Shown one piece after another: positions 1 to 9,623 of a DNA stretch of 30,151 nt (positions are counted from its first letter, which is position 1; the number at the start of each line of letters is the position of its first letter). The notes under the pieces were generated by a model. It was not told where the DNA came from. It was given only the letters and a program-made list of their open reading frames with translations, and did no database searches. Made by a program: the position numbers and the translations under genes. The stretch spans positions 1 through 30,151 of the IMG/VR virus record IMGVR_UViG_3300043409_000209; one strand, written 5' to 3'. This DNA comes from a virus.

Positions 1-75
1 ACGCTTGCAACGGCTAAAACGATGTTGGTAAAAGCAACTTCCGCAACTACATGGGTAACATTAACAGGGGCTTAA
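1..75 (+). CDS. 3' end of an unidentified virion gene (partial)
   Basis: An open frame runs in from the left edge and stops with TAA at 73-75, leaving 24 residues rich in Thr and Ala and ending in TLTGA. The fragment is too short to identify. Because it sits just before the neck genes of a P22-like gene order, it could be the end of the coat protein or of a small head protein next to it; that is inference from position only. The next gene starts two bases after the stop. Confidence 0.55.
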   Translation, partial: TLATAKTMLVKATSATTWVTLTGA

Positions 76-76
76 A

Positions 77-613
77 TTGGCTTTAGACAGCGATATTCAC
101 AGCGCAGACAACCATTTGCACGTTGAATTTTACGTTTACGACAAAGAACCGTATAAAGAAAAGCCGTTTGTTAGAATTACAGTACCAGGCGATAAAACAA
201 ACATTGTTGACCAGCCCGTTCGGGAAGATCACAAAAGACGTTTTCCACGCCAATGGTTGCACTTTCAGATGCAAAACAACAACGCTGAAGTTATTGGCGT
301 ACCGTTGGAACAATGGGTAAAAGACGATCCTGAGAACTTTAACGATATGCAGATGGCAGAATTGCAAATCTTTAAGTTCCAGACCGTTGAGCAAGTTGCT
401 ACCGCTACCGATAACCAATTGCAGCGTATTGGCATGGGTGCGATGGGTTTGCGAGAGTTGGCAAGGCGTTATTTGCAAGTTAAAAACCAATCTTCTAGTC
501 AAACTGAGATTGAACACACTAAGCAGGAACTTGCTCAAGTCAAAGAGCAAATGGCGGCTTTGATGGCTCAGTTGTCGGAAAAGAAGGTTGGGAGGCCAAA
601 AAAAGAGGAATAA
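77..613 (+). CDS. conserved phage head-region protein of unknown function
   Basis: 178 residues. The start is TTG at 77, chosen because AGGGG lies at 66-70, six bases upstream, and no ATG fits. The N-terminal two thirds looks like a compact domain with many aromatic and charged residues. Residues about 136-170 form a predicted coiled coil (repeated KQELAQVKEQ-type heptads), and the tail is basic (GRPKKEE). I know similar proteins only as hypothetical genes placed after the coat gene in podovirus-like phages. It abuts the neck adaptor gene at 614 with no gap, so the two are probably translationally coupled. Function not assigned. Confidence 0.8.
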   Translation: MALDSDIHSADNHLHVEFYVYDKEPYKEKPFVRITVPGDKTNIVDQPVREDHKRRFPRQWLHFQMQNNNAEVIGVPLEQWVKDDPENFNDMQMAELQIFKFQTVEQVATATDNQLQRIGMGAMGLRELARRYLQVKNQSSSQTEIEHTKQELAQVKEQMAALMAQLSEKKVGRPKKEE

Positions 614-1522
614 ATGTCATCAACGATGCTACAGCTAGTAACCCAAGTTACCAATGAATTGGGTGTATCAACGCCAACTACTGTGGCATCGAATACGAAC
701 CAAGATGTAATTCAAATCTTGGCGTTGATGAACGCTGCCGGTTATGAGTTCTTGCGAAAGCATGACTGGCGGGAATTAACCAAACGGCACACATTCACCA
801 CAACCTTTAGCGTAACAACTGGTGATGTGCTTGAAAACACATACACGATTACCAACATCCCATCGACAGCTGGGCTTGATACAACGTATCAGGTTGTGGG
901 TAACGGCATCTCAAATGCTGCCTACATTGAATCGGTTGACTCAGCTACGCAAGTAACCATCAACTTACCCGCTACAGGGACGTATTTAGGCACTTCAATC
1001 ACTTTTGAAAAAGTGCAGTACCCTTTACCCTCAGATTACGAATCAACCGTTCCTCGTACTCATTGGGATCTCAGCAAGCATTGGGAGATGCTAGGCCCAG
1101 AAAGTCCACAGCAATGGGAATGGTTGCTTTCAGGATTTATCGCTACCGGCCCACGGATTCGCTGGCGCTTGTTAGGTAAATACTTTCAGATTTGGCCTGG
1201 CGTTTCGACTAATGAGTTGTTAGGCTATGAGTATCGGTCAAAAGGTTGGGCATTATCGTCAACAAATGTTGTAAAAGATTCATTTACTGCCGACACAGAT
1301 ACTTGCATTTACCCAGATCGACTGATGGTATTGGCTACAAAGCTCAAGTATTTCGAGGCTAAAGGCTTTGATACGACAGCAATGTACCGAAACTATATCG
1401 AGGAGTTTGAGATTGTTCGGGCGCAAGATACCTCGGCAGCTAACTTGTCGTTTGCACCACGCCCAGGCACAGTCTTGATCGGCTACGACAACATTCCTGA
1501 TACTGGCTACGGGACAAACTAA
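614..1522 (+). CDS. probable head-tail adaptor / neck protein
   Basis: 302 residues. The helical N-terminus (LVTQVTNELGV, then a run around residues 35-55 with NAAGYEFLRKHDW) resembles the helical adaptor proteins that dock under the portal of short-tailed phages (P22 gp4 / T7 gp11-like). The middle, residues about 60-135, is Thr/Ser-rich and beta-like and could be an insertion, since the protein is longer than those relatives. A C-terminal part with many aromatic residues follows. Its place right before the hub/stabiliser gene supports the role. The stop overlaps the next ATG by one base (TAATG). The family call is inference from pattern and position; a structure-based search would decide it. 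Confidence 0.65.
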   Translation: MSSTMLQLVTQVTNELGVSTPTTVASNTNQDVIQILALMNAAGYEFLRKHDWRELTKRHTFTTTFSVTTGDVLENTYTITNIPSTAGLDTTYQVVGNGISNAAYIESVDSATQVTINLPATGTYLGTSITFEKVQYPLPSDYESTVPRTHWDLSKHWEMLGPESPQQWEWLLSGFIATGPRIRWRLLGKYFQIWPGVSTNELLGYEYRSKGWALSSTNVVKDSFTADTDTCIYPDRLMVLATKLKYFEAKGFDTTAMYRNYIEEFEIVRAQDTSAANLSFAPRPGTVLIGYDNIPDTGYGTN

Positions 1523-3051
1523 TGGCAAGCCGACTTGTTCAAGGTACGGCGGCACGGGTTCAGTCATTACCAGCGCCTATCGGTGGTTGGAACGTGCGGG
1601 ACTCCATTGCAAACATGGATACGCTCGATGCCGTTCAATTAACCAATTTGTTCCCCACAGTCAACAATGTGGTGTTGCGTGGTGGATATACAAAATATTC
1701 CACCGGCATCACGGATCAAGTTCAAACGTTGATGGGTTATTCAAGCGGTGCAACTGACGAATTGTTTGCAATTGCAGGAACGTCGATTTACGACTGTACT
1801 GCCGGCGGTGCGGTTGGCGCAGCGGTCAAGACGGGATTAACAAACGCAAAGTGGGAATACACCAACGTCACAACGCCAGCCGGCGGCTATTTGTATTTGG
1901 TCAATGGCGTAGATGCCCCATTATTGTATGACGGTACAAGTTGGACAAATCCAACTATTACTGGTGTCGGGGCAAGTAGTTTAAGCAATATCGCCATTTT
2001 TAAGAACCAAGTTTGGTTTACGCAAAACAATTCGCTAAAAGCATATTATTTGCCAACCTTGAGCATTGCCGGCGCAGCTAACGCAATTGACATGAGTTCG
2101 GTTGCCCAACTTGGTGGGTTCTTAGTTGCCGTGGGAACATGGACAATTGATGCAGGTTATGGCGTAGACGATAACCTAGTGTTTATAACGTCCAATGGCG
2201 AAATTATTGTGTGGGCGGGTACTGATCCCTCAGACTCTACGAAATGGGCGCTAATCGGCGTTTGGAGGGTTGGCAAGCCCGTTGGCAAGCGATGCCTACT
2301 AAAGTACGGCGGCGATATGTTGATGCTGACTTACAACGGTCTGTATCCACTTGCCGCAAGCCTGCAATCATCTAGGCTTGATCCCCGTGTTGCGTTGTCT
2401 GACAAGATACAAGGTGCATTTACTGCCGCAACGCAACAATATGGCGGTAATTTTGGGTGGGATATTATTTTTGACCCGCAACACAATGCGTTGACCGTTA
2501 ATGTGCCAGTTGCTGAAGGTCAACAGCAGCAATATGTGATGAATAACATCACAAAAGCCTGGTGCAACTTTACGGGCCAAGCTGCTAATTGTTGGGCAAT
2601 CTTTGACAACGAGCCGTACTGGGGTGGCAATGGATTTGTTGCCCATGCGTGGGATGACAATTACGCTGATGATGTAAGCGACATAAACGGCTATGCGTTA
2701 CAAGCGTTTAATTACTTTGATGCCCGTGGGTACAAAAAGTATTTCACTAGAGCTAGACCGTCGATATTTACAAACGGCACACCGTCAATATTCATTGGTT
2801 TAAACATGGATTTTGACTTGGCAGACACAACTGCGGCGTTAAGTTTTAGCCCACAAGTATCTGCTAAATGGGACGTTGCGTTGTGGGACGTTGGTTATTG
2901 GGCTACGGACACGGTCATCACAAACAATTGGCAAGGCGTGACAGGGATCGGTTATTGCGCTGCAACACAGTTTAAATCTGCCTCTCAAGGAACGACAATT
3001 CTATGGGCATCAACGGACATTGTTTACCAACAAGGTTGGGGTGGCATATAA
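1522..3051 (+). CDS. probable tail hub / DNA-stabilisation protein (P22 gp10-like)
   Basis: 509 residues, almost entirely short beta-strand and turn patterns, as in the beta-propeller tail hub (nozzle) proteins of podoviruses. The N-terminus holds the usual signature of this type: PAPIGGWNVRD near residue 20, then an acidic/hydrophobic stretch and LFPTVNNVVLRGGY near 45-58. In short-tailed phages this protein forms the tube below the adaptor and plugs the DNA exit channel. It follows the adaptor gene directly and overlaps the next gene (3003 onward) in another frame. The general class is fairly sure from the signature and position; the exact family is not. Confidence 0.7.
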   Translation: MASRLVQGTAARVQSLPAPIGGWNVRDSIANMDTLDAVQLTNLFPTVNNVVLRGGYTKYSTGITDQVQTLMGYSSGATDELFAIAGTSIYDCTAGGAVGAAVKTGLTNAKWEYTNVTTPAGGYLYLVNGVDAPLLYDGTSWTNPTITGVGASSLSNIAIFKNQVWFTQNNSLKAYYLPTLSIAGAANAIDMSSVAQLGGFLVAVGTWTIDAGYGVDDNLVFITSNGEIIVWAGTDPSDSTKWALIGVWRVGKPVGKRCLLKYGGDMLMLTYNGLYPLAASLQSSRLDPRVALSDKIQGAFTAATQQYGGNFGWDIIFDPQHNALTVNVPVAEGQQQQYVMNNITKAWCNFTGQAANCWAIFDNEPYWGGNGFVAHAWDDNYADDVSDINGYALQAFNYFDARGYKKYFTRARPSIFTNGTPSIFIGLNMDFDLADTTAALSFSPQVSAKWDVALWDVGYWATDTVITNNWQGVTGIGYCAATQFKSASQGTTILWASTDIVYQQGWGGI

Positions 3052-3449
3052 CCCAAGGCGCTGAAATAGGTCATTGGGTCGCAGAACGAGTACAAGGAAA
3101 GTATTTTGCAGACGGGTCGCAAGCAATTGGATTAGAGCGTGACGGTCAGATTATTGCAGGCGTGATTTACGAGAATTGGAATAAAGCCTCAATTGTGTGC
3201 CACATAGCAATTGAAAGACGCATTACAAAAGGGTATTTGAGAGCGATATTTAGCTACCCTTTTGAGTTTTGTAAGGTAAAAAAGATTATTGTGCCGGTAA
3301 GCAGTACCCATGCAAAAAGCCTAAAATTAGTCACTAAGATGGGTTTTGTTGAAGAAGCAAGGGTAAAAGATGCAGCACCGGATGGCGATATTATATTTTT
3401 GACATTGGCACGGGAAAAGTGCCGGTTTCTAGGGGTAGAAAATGGGTAA
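3003..3449 (+). CDS. GNAT-like acetyltransferase family protein
   Basis: 148 residues. The order of elements fits a short GNAT fold: a strand with GLERDGQIIAGVIYENW, a strand with ASIVCHIAIERRIT, a helix (RAIFSYPFEFCKV), a strand KKIIVPVSSTHAKSLKLVTKMGF and a last strand IIFLTL. The segment HAKSLKLVTKMGFVEE matches the common GNAT pattern in which an Asn/His-x-Ser helix precedes the L-x-x-x-GF signature. Such proteins are known in phage structural operons, where their substrate is unknown. The ATG at 3003 has AAGGA eleven bases upstream and overlaps the hub gene by 49 bases; an in-frame TTG at 3036 would give a more compact N-terminus but has poorly placed ribosome-binding bases. Both starts are possible. 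Confidence 0.7.
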   Translation: MGINGHCLPTRLGWHITQGAEIGHWVAERVQGKYFADGSQAIGLERDGQIIAGVIYENWNKASIVCHIAIERRITKGYLRAIFSYPFEFCKVKKIIVPVSSTHAKSLKLVTKMGFVEEARVKDAAPDGDIIFLTLAREKCRFLGVENG

Positions 3450-4932
3450 GTCAGCATCAGCACCGCCAACACCAGATTATGTTGGCGCAGCCAAGCAGCA
3501 GGGTATTGATAACCTGACAGCGGCTAGGCAGTCAAATATTATGTCAAACCCAAATATGTACACGCCATTTGGGAATCAGACGGTTACTTATTCTGCCCCA
3601 ACATTTGACCAAGCCTCGTATGATGCTTCGTTGGCTAAATACAACGCTAATAATGTGGATCGCAATCAATATTATCGTCAAGATGAAAGTGGTCAATATT
3701 TTGACCAAGCGGGATTTGATGCTGCCAGCGCAAGTCGAGGCGCTGCACCAACCCGTGAACAATACACAACTGGCGGCGGTCAGCCAACTGTCACCCAAAC
3801 GCTGACTCCACAAGCACAACAAACTTTAGATTCGCAACAACGTGTCCAAACTGCATTAGCAAATCTTGGCGAAAGAGGTATTTCAAATGCTTACGCTACG
3901 CTTTCGCAGCCCTTTACACCAACATCAGTTGATATTAAAAAAGATTTTACTGGTTATCAAGCAGCGCCATTAGCCGATCAATATGGTTTAGCACAAGCAA
4001 AAACTGCTGCCGACACATACGGTTTGGCACAACGACAAATTGATACAAGCAATTTGACTCAAATGCCTACTAATGCAGGCATTAATGCTCAACAAGCAAT
4101 TTTGTCACGGCTTAATCCAACTATTCAAGCAGGCGATATATCTTTCAAACAAGCATTGGCAAACCAAGGTTTAGCACCAGGCACAGCTGCCTACGATGCT
4201 GCATACAGAAACCGTCAAATGGGTATTAATGACTTGTACAGCCAAGCTGCGCTGCAAGGCATTAACATTGACATGGCGGCTCGTCAGCAAGGGTTAAACG
4301 AACAGTTATCGCAAGCCGGCTTGTTCAACACAGCAATTGGTCAAAACTTTGGTCAAGGCGTGACTGCCGATCAACTTGCAAATGCTGCTGTTGGTCAAAA
4401 CTTTGGTCAGGGCATTACCGCACAAGGCCAACAGTACAACCAAGCGTTAGCAAAAGCGCAATTTCAAAATACAGCGCAACAACAGCAATTAGCGCAGGAT
4501 TTGGCATTACGACAACAGCCAATTAATGAAGTCATTGGATTAATGGGCGGTTCACAGATTCAATTGCCTCAGTTCCAAGGGTATCAAGGCATGAGCGTTG
4601 CACCATCACCAACTTTTGCGGGTGTGCAAGCGCAAGGGCAAGCTGATATGTCACGTTATGGTATCCAACAAGCAGGTAATAATGCAACGACTCAGGGCTT
4701 ATTTAGCGCATTAGGTACGGCTGCAATGTTTGCACCTAAATTCTCAGATAGGCGTTTAAAATCAAATATCGTTCAAGTCGGCACTCACCCACTTGGAATT
4801 GGCATTTATGAGTACGACATTTTTGGTAATCGTGAGCTTGGCGTGATGGCAGATGAAGTTGCTACAGTAATGCCAGATGCAATTGTGCCGCATGAAAGCG
4901 GTTATATGATGGTTAATTACGGGAAACTATAA
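3442..4932 (+). CDS. virion protein with C-terminal S74 intramolecular chaperone domain
   Basis: 496 residues. Residues 1-430 are rich in Gln, Ala and Asn, low in aromatic residues and largely helical or disordered, with a short internal repeat (GQNFGQGVTA / GQNFGQGITA, 18 residues apart). From residue 435 the sequence is SDRRLKSNI and continues with GVMADEV and VNYGKL, the hallmark of the peptidase S74 (endosialidase chaperone) domain. In known members the Ser-Asp pair is the self-cleavage site and the domain helps trimerise fibres. Here it is short (62 residues) and sits on a protein with no obvious fibre body. The start overlaps the GNAT gene by eight bases, and the stop is followed at once by the next ATG (TAATG). 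Confidence 0.8.
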   Translation: MGKSASAPPTPDYVGAAKQQGIDNLTAARQSNIMSNPNMYTPFGNQTVTYSAPTFDQASYDASLAKYNANNVDRNQYYRQDESGQYFDQAGFDAASASRGAAPTREQYTTGGGQPTVTQTLTPQAQQTLDSQQRVQTALANLGERGISNAYATLSQPFTPTSVDIKKDFTGYQAAPLADQYGLAQAKTAADTYGLAQRQIDTSNLTQMPTNAGINAQQAILSRLNPTIQAGDISFKQALANQGLAPGTAAYDAAYRNRQMGINDLYSQAALQGINIDMAARQQGLNEQLSQAGLFNTAIGQNFGQGVTADQLANAAVGQNFGQGITAQGQQYNQALAKAQFQNTAQQQQLAQDLALRQQPINEVIGLMGGSQIQLPQFQGYQGMSVAPSPTFAGVQAQGQADMSRYGIQQAGNNATTQGLFSALGTAAMFAPKFSDRRLKSNIVQVGTHPLGIGIYEYDIFGNRELGVMADEVATVMPDAIVPHESGYMMVNYGKL

Positions 4933-5231
4933 TGCTAAACCAATACGTTAATCTCACGCCACAGCAGAAAATGGCTCAAATGTTGCAACAACAATCTCAA
5001 CCGACTCAGATGCAAGGTGATATGCAACAGCAAATGCCACAGGCTCAAAACCCATTTGCAGGCGCACAAAACGCTATGAGTCAGTACGGGCAAATGCAAA
5101 AACAGAATCAAATGCAAGATATGCAAGATTACATTGCACGATTAAAACTTGGGCAAGCGCAAACTGGCGGTATGTTTGATCGTGGTAACGCTGTCGGGCC
5201 AGATGTAACCGCAAACAATTACACGGGGTAA
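4932..5231 (+). CDS. small Gln/Met-rich protein of unknown function
   Basis: 99 residues, extremely rich in Gln and Met in its first 75 positions (repeated QMQ, MQQ, QNQ), then a short polar tail ending in VTANNYTG. No domain is recognised. It overlaps the S74-domain gene by one base and lies three bases before the next long virion gene, so it belongs to the same transcript. Similar low-complexity proteins sit among internal virion proteins of short-tailed phages, so an assembly or ejection role is plausible but unproven. Confidence 0.7.
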   Translation: MLNQYVNLTPQQKMAQMLQQQSQPTQMQGDMQQQMPQAQNPFAGAQNAMSQYGQMQKQNQMQDMQDYIARLKLGQAQTGGMFDRGNAVGPDVTANNYTG

Positions 5232-5234
5232 GTC

Positions 5235-6848
5235 ATGGCAACTATGTTTCCTAATATTCCGACTCAGCAAGGCTACAGAGCGCCAGGGCCATACGATGAA
5301 GATTACCGCTCAATTGCTCGTCGTGAACAATTAGCTCAAATTTTGCAACAACAAGCGTTGCAACCAATTGAAGTTGGTGGATACCAAGGTATTCAAGCGC
5401 CTATTTCTCCGTTATCTGGTATCGCTAAAGTTTTGCAAGGTTATTTTGCAGGGCAGCAAATGGATAGCGCAGATCAAGCTCGGCAAGACTTGGCGCTTAA
5501 AGCTGGCAATCAAGAACTTGCATTAAGCAATTTGCCGCCAATGGCAGCGCCACAAAAGTTAGCTAAAGTATTAGAGCAACAACCAATTGCAAATACTAAT
5601 TACGGCGAAGGTATGCCACCGCCGGCACAACCGGCAGAGCCTGTTGCACAAGCCATGCCCATCAGTATGCCTAGTATGGCTCAAGCGCCTATTCAAGCAG
5701 GGCAGCAAGTTGCACCACAAGCAGGGCAAATGCCTATGTTAAATAGCGACCCACGCATTAACGCAATGCTAGTGCGAAACATGGGTCAACAAGAATATTT
5801 AAAAGCGTTGGTTAAACAACTTGAGCCAACGTCTGAAATGAAAAATATTGCAGCCGTTTACGGTAGAGATAGTCCTGAATTTAAAAACGCAATGATGAAC
5901 GTTGCGGCAAAGTCTGGTTATATTGCGTCAGAAAATTTAGCACCTGGCGCAATTGCATTGAATCCAATAACCAAACAATTTGTGGCAAGCGCACCAAAAG
6001 AAGGGGTTCAAGCCTACCCTATTGGCAATGGTCAATTTGGCGCAATGGAACAGCCTGGTTACAGAAGCGCTGCTGCAAATATCGCTGGTGAAGAAGCCTT
6101 GCAAAAAGGTTTGGCAACAATGGCAACAACGCCACAAGCAACTTTAAATGAACAAGGGCAACAAGTTACGGGTGGCACTCAGTTTAGTAATATTTACGGC
6201 ACACCTACACCAACCTTTTCAGGTACTCAGCCTGCCCCAGCAAATGTTACGCCTAAAGTTTTAGCGCCTAGTCCTGTTATGCAAGCCGCTGACATTGGCT
6301 TAAATGAAGATTGGCGTAAAAACGTGGCAGCACCAGTTTTCTTGCAAGGTCAAACAGCACAAAAAACGCTTGATAGCGTGGCTGTATTGCGAAACACCGA
6401 TCTGCAAACTGGGTTTGGTGCAGAAACCAAAGCTAATATTGCCAATATGCTTGCCGCTGCTGGTGTAAAAGACGCTGAAAAGTTTGCAACAAATGCTCAA
6501 ATCTTTCAAAAAGAAGGATCAAAAGCGTTGCTCGATCGTTTGGCATCACAGAAAGGGCCGCAAACAGAACGTGACGCTCTCACAGGTCGTGAAACGTTTG
6601 TTACGCTTTCAGATACACCACAAGCTAAAGACTTTACGCTTGATCTTGCACAAGCTATGGCATTACAAGATCAACGCAAATCAGGGTATTTCCAAAAAGC
6701 GTCAAATATGCCTGAAGTCCACAAAGGCAAACTTGGATCAATCAGCACCGAATGGTCAAAAATTGAAGGTTCAATATTTGATATGCCGATTGGTAGATCA
6801 GCTGATGGCAAACCTATTACGATGCGTCAAAAGTACGGGATTAAATAA
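5235..6848 (+). CDS. probable internal virion (ejection) protein
   Basis: 537 residues, Ala/Gln/Pro-rich, helical, with no cysteine-rich or catalytic motif visible. The N-terminus contains YDEDYRSIARREQLAQIL and SPLSGIAKVLQGYFAGQQ; this composition is typical of proteins stored inside the capsid and ejected with DNA (P22 gp7/gp20/gp16-like in role). A Pro-rich segment lies at about 130-165. It is placed between the Q-rich protein and the large lytic-domain virion protein, with a one-base stop/start overlap (TAATG) into the latter. Role assigned by composition and position only. Confidence 0.6.
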   Translation: MATMFPNIPTQQGYRAPGPYDEDYRSIARREQLAQILQQQALQPIEVGGYQGIQAPISPLSGIAKVLQGYFAGQQMDSADQARQDLALKAGNQELALSNLPPMAAPQKLAKVLEQQPIANTNYGEGMPPPAQPAEPVAQAMPISMPSMAQAPIQAGQQVAPQAGQMPMLNSDPRINAMLVRNMGQQEYLKALVKQLEPTSEMKNIAAVYGRDSPEFKNAMMNVAAKSGYIASENLAPGAIALNPITKQFVASAPKEGVQAYPIGNGQFGAMEQPGYRSAAANIAGEEALQKGLATMATTPQATLNEQGQQVTGGTQFSNIYGTPTPTFSGTQPAPANVTPKVLAPSPVMQAADIGLNEDWRKNVAAPVFLQGQTAQKTLDSVAVLRNTDLQTGFGAETKANIANMLAAAGVKDAEKFATNAQIFQKEGSKALLDRLASQKGPQTERDALTGRETFVTLSDTPQAKDFTLDLAQAMALQDQRKSGYFQKASNMPEVHKGKLGSISTEWSKIEGSIFDMPIGRSADGKPITMRQKYGIK

Positions 6849-9613
6849 TGGCTAACCCAGAAGATTTTGCCTCGCAATATGCACCTTTGGCAACAAAGGT
6901 TGGCGATCAATTGGGCGTTAGTCCTGATCTTCTGTTAAGTCAATGGGGATTGGAAACAGGCTGGGGTAAATCAGTAATCCCTGGCACAAACAATCTTGGC
7001 AACATTATGGATTTCTCTGGTGGCGGTGTAGCTGCTGTTGATAACTACACAGGCCGCACCGACAAATATCGAGCGTTTGAAACTCCAGAGGCGTTCGGTG
7101 AGCATTTTGTTGATTTAATTAGACGCAGATACCCAAGCGTTGTTGGTTCAGGAAGTGATCCAGTTAAGTTTGCAACTGCCTTAAAACAAGGTGGTTATGC
7201 AGAACATCCTGAATATGTTAATTCTCTTGTTGATACGGCGCAAAGTTTTAGAAACCGTCCAAAAGCTATGGGGTTTTTAGCCGGCGCTACAAATTCAGAT
7301 GCGAACCCACCTACTATGAGCAATAATCCTTTTGCGTCATTAAACGAAGAATTTAGACTTGGTGTGCCTGAACCTACGCAACAAGCAAATCCGTTTGATA
7401 CTTTAAACACAGAATTTGCTTTACCAAAATCTGAGCCGTATGTTGCACCGCCAGCTCCAACACCACAAACATCGTCGGTAATGGGCAATATACAAGCCAT
7501 TCCAAGAATGTTGGGGTTGACAGGTCGAGCAGCAATTGAAGGCGTTGGTTCTGCGTTGTCAGCGCCAACAGAACCTTGGCGTATGGCAATAGAAGCGGCA
7601 AGCACCGCAGCGGGTGGGCCAAGGGTTGCGTCTGCTGAAACAATGGCGGGGAAACTTGCTAACTTATTGCAATTGCCAAAACCTATTGAAAAGTCTGTAA
7701 TGGATCGTACAGGTCAAGCAGAAAGATTTGGTTTTGACGTTGCAAAAACAGGATTTAGCGCCATCCCAATGATGGGCGGGGCTAAATTGTTAGCGCCATA
7801 TACGGGTGGCAATGCACAAACAATTTTGCAACAACTGGCTGCAAACCCAGCAATGCAAGGAATTTCCGCAGCAGGCGCTGGCGCTGGCGGTAGTGTTGCA
7901 AGGGAATATGGCTCACCACCTGAAGTGGAATTGCTTGCAAGTATTCTTGGCGGTGTTGCCGCACCAATTGCTGCTGCGCCCATTCAAAGCGGCGTAAGAT
8001 CAGCAGTTACCGCAGCGGGAAGTAAAGTTGCACCAACACGTTTTGGTGTGCAACCAGAACAAATTGATGAATTAATTACCTCGTCACTTGGTCGGTCAGG
8101 TTTTGATTTTTCAAAAGTTCCAGATCAAATAAAAACAGCATTACGCAATGACGTTGGCAATGCTTTGCGTACTGGTGGTAAATTTGATGAAGATGCAATG
8201 CGTAGATTGTTTGATATTCGGATGATTGAAGGCGCTACGCCAACAAAAGGCATGATTACGCTTGATCCTCGCCAAGTTACGCTTGAACAAAATCTTGCAA
8301 AAACAGGCATTAATTCAACAAATACAGATTTGCAACAATTAGCGCAAATTCAAAACACCAACAATCAAGCTCTTATTAACGCATTAAATCAACGTGGCGC
8401 AGGCAAAACAGATTTATTTGCAGCAGGCCAAGCAAATATTGGCAATATTTCTGCGGCTGACGCTGCAAGACAAGCGGCTACAAGTAGTTTGTACAAACAA
8501 GCAGAAGGAATGCCAGGCGGTCAACTACCATTAAACCGCAACGAATTAGTTCAAAATATTGATGCGGCGTTAGTTAAAGCAAATAAAAACGCATTTTTGC
8601 CTGCTGAAGTACGAACAATGATTAATAGCATTTCTAAAGGCGAAACAACAATTGAAGGCGTAAAGTATCCAGTCCCATTTGATGTAAACGCATTAGACAA
8701 TTTAATGACTACAATTGCAACGGCGCAACGATCTACAAACGATGGCAACATCAAGGCAGCGTTGAAAGTTGTTAGAGATGCCATTGACCAAACAGAAATT
8801 AAACCAATTAAAACTGAATTTGGCGGCGGTCAAGTTGTTACTGAGGCTGGTGCTGCGTATTTGACAGGAAAAGATGCTCAACCCAAAGAATTGTTAGATG
8901 CTTTAAATAAAGCACGGGCATCACATCGTGAACGCATGACATGGCAAGAATCATCAGCGCCAGTTGAGGCCGCAGTAAGCGGTATGCAACCTGATAATTT
9001 TGTTAAACGATTTGTTTTAAGCGGTACTTTAGATGATGCCGCTGCTATTGCTAAATCAGGCGATCCTGTTGCTACTAAAAACGCTATTTTGACCCATTTA
9101 AAATCTAAGGCTTTAGGTGGTCAATCGGATGAAATTGGTTCTTTTGGCGCTAAAAGTTTTAATTCTGCGTTAGATAACATTGGCGACAGAAAATTAGCTT
9201 TGTTCTTTACCCCTGAAGAAATTGGCGAATTAAAGCGTTTGGGTCGTGTGGCAAGTTACATGACAACGCAGCCCAAGGGTTCTGCTGTCAACAATAGTAA
9301 TAGCGGTGCTTTAGTGTTAGGTGCAGGAATAGATGCGTTGGGCGCTTTAGGTGGTTTGCCATTTGTTGGAACGGCTGTAGGGGCAACAGCTGCCGTGCCT
9401 CTTATAAAAGCAGGCGCTAAAAAAGTGTTTGGCAGTCAAATTAGTCAAATGGATCAAAAAGAAGCGTTAAATATGGCAAACGCTCTTGCGACTAGAGTGC
9501 CTGGCATGGAATTGGGTGAGAAAGTTACAACTGGTTTGCGTTATGGCAGTTTGTTGCAAAACCCTGATTTAATGCAACAATTAGGGCAACGATTCAAACA
9601 ATTAACTGAGTAA
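6848..9613 (+). CDS. large internal virion protein with N-terminal glucosaminidase-type lytic domain
   Basis: 921 residues. Residues 1-135 look like a FlgJ/glucosaminidase-type peptidoglycan hydrolase: an N-terminal helix pair, then QWGLETGWGKS, where Glu36 is the likely catalytic acid, and NNLGNIM, followed by YRAFETPEAFGEHFVDLI. Residues about 160-190 hold two copies of a short NPFxxLNxEF motif. The long remainder is Ala/Gly-rich and helical with hydrophobic stretches, for example near 310-385 and again near the C-terminus (VLGAGIDALGALGGLPFVGTA). This pattern fits an ejected protein that locally opens the cell wall and may line a channel during DNA entry. It is separate from the lysis endolysin at 13128. 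Confidence 0.8.
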   Translation: MANPEDFASQYAPLATKVGDQLGVSPDLLLSQWGLETGWGKSVIPGTNNLGNIMDFSGGGVAAVDNYTGRTDKYRAFETPEAFGEHFVDLIRRRYPSVVGSGSDPVKFATALKQGGYAEHPEYVNSLVDTAQSFRNRPKAMGFLAGATNSDANPPTMSNNPFASLNEEFRLGVPEPTQQANPFDTLNTEFALPKSEPYVAPPAPTPQTSSVMGNIQAIPRMLGLTGRAAIEGVGSALSAPTEPWRMAIEAASTAAGGPRVASAETMAGKLANLLQLPKPIEKSVMDRTGQAERFGFDVAKTGFSAIPMMGGAKLLAPYTGGNAQTILQQLAANPAMQGISAAGAGAGGSVAREYGSPPEVELLASILGGVAAPIAAAPIQSGVRSAVTAAGSKVAPTRFGVQPEQIDELITSSLGRSGFDFSKVPDQIKTALRNDVGNALRTGGKFDEDAMRRLFDIRMIEGATPTKGMITLDPRQVTLEQNLAKTGINSTNTDLQQLAQIQNTNNQALINALNQRGAGKTDLFAAGQANIGNISAADAARQAATSSLYKQAEGMPGGQLPLNRNELVQNIDAALVKANKNAFLPAEVRTMINSISKGETTIEGVKYPVPFDVNALDNLMTTIATAQRSTNDGNIKAALKVVRDAIDQTEIKPIKTEFGGGQVVTEAGAAYLTGKDAQPKELLDALNKARASHRERMTWQESSAPVEAAVSGMQPDNFVKRFVLSGTLDDAAAIAKSGDPVATKNAILTHLKSKALGGQSDEIGSFGAKSFNSALDNIGDRKLALFFTPEEIGELKRLGRVASYMTTQPKGSAVNNSNSGALVLGAGIDALGALGGLPFVGTAVGATAAVPLIKAGAKKVFGSQISQMDQKEALNMANALATRVPGMELGEKVTTGLRYGSLLQNPDLMQQLGQRFKQLTE

Positions 9614-9623
9614 GAGGTAATCA

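Noticed and set aside
4337-4409. 19-base direct repeat as a mobile or regulatory repeat
   Set aside because: It lies in frame in the S74-domain gene and simply encodes a repeated GQNFGQG protein motif.
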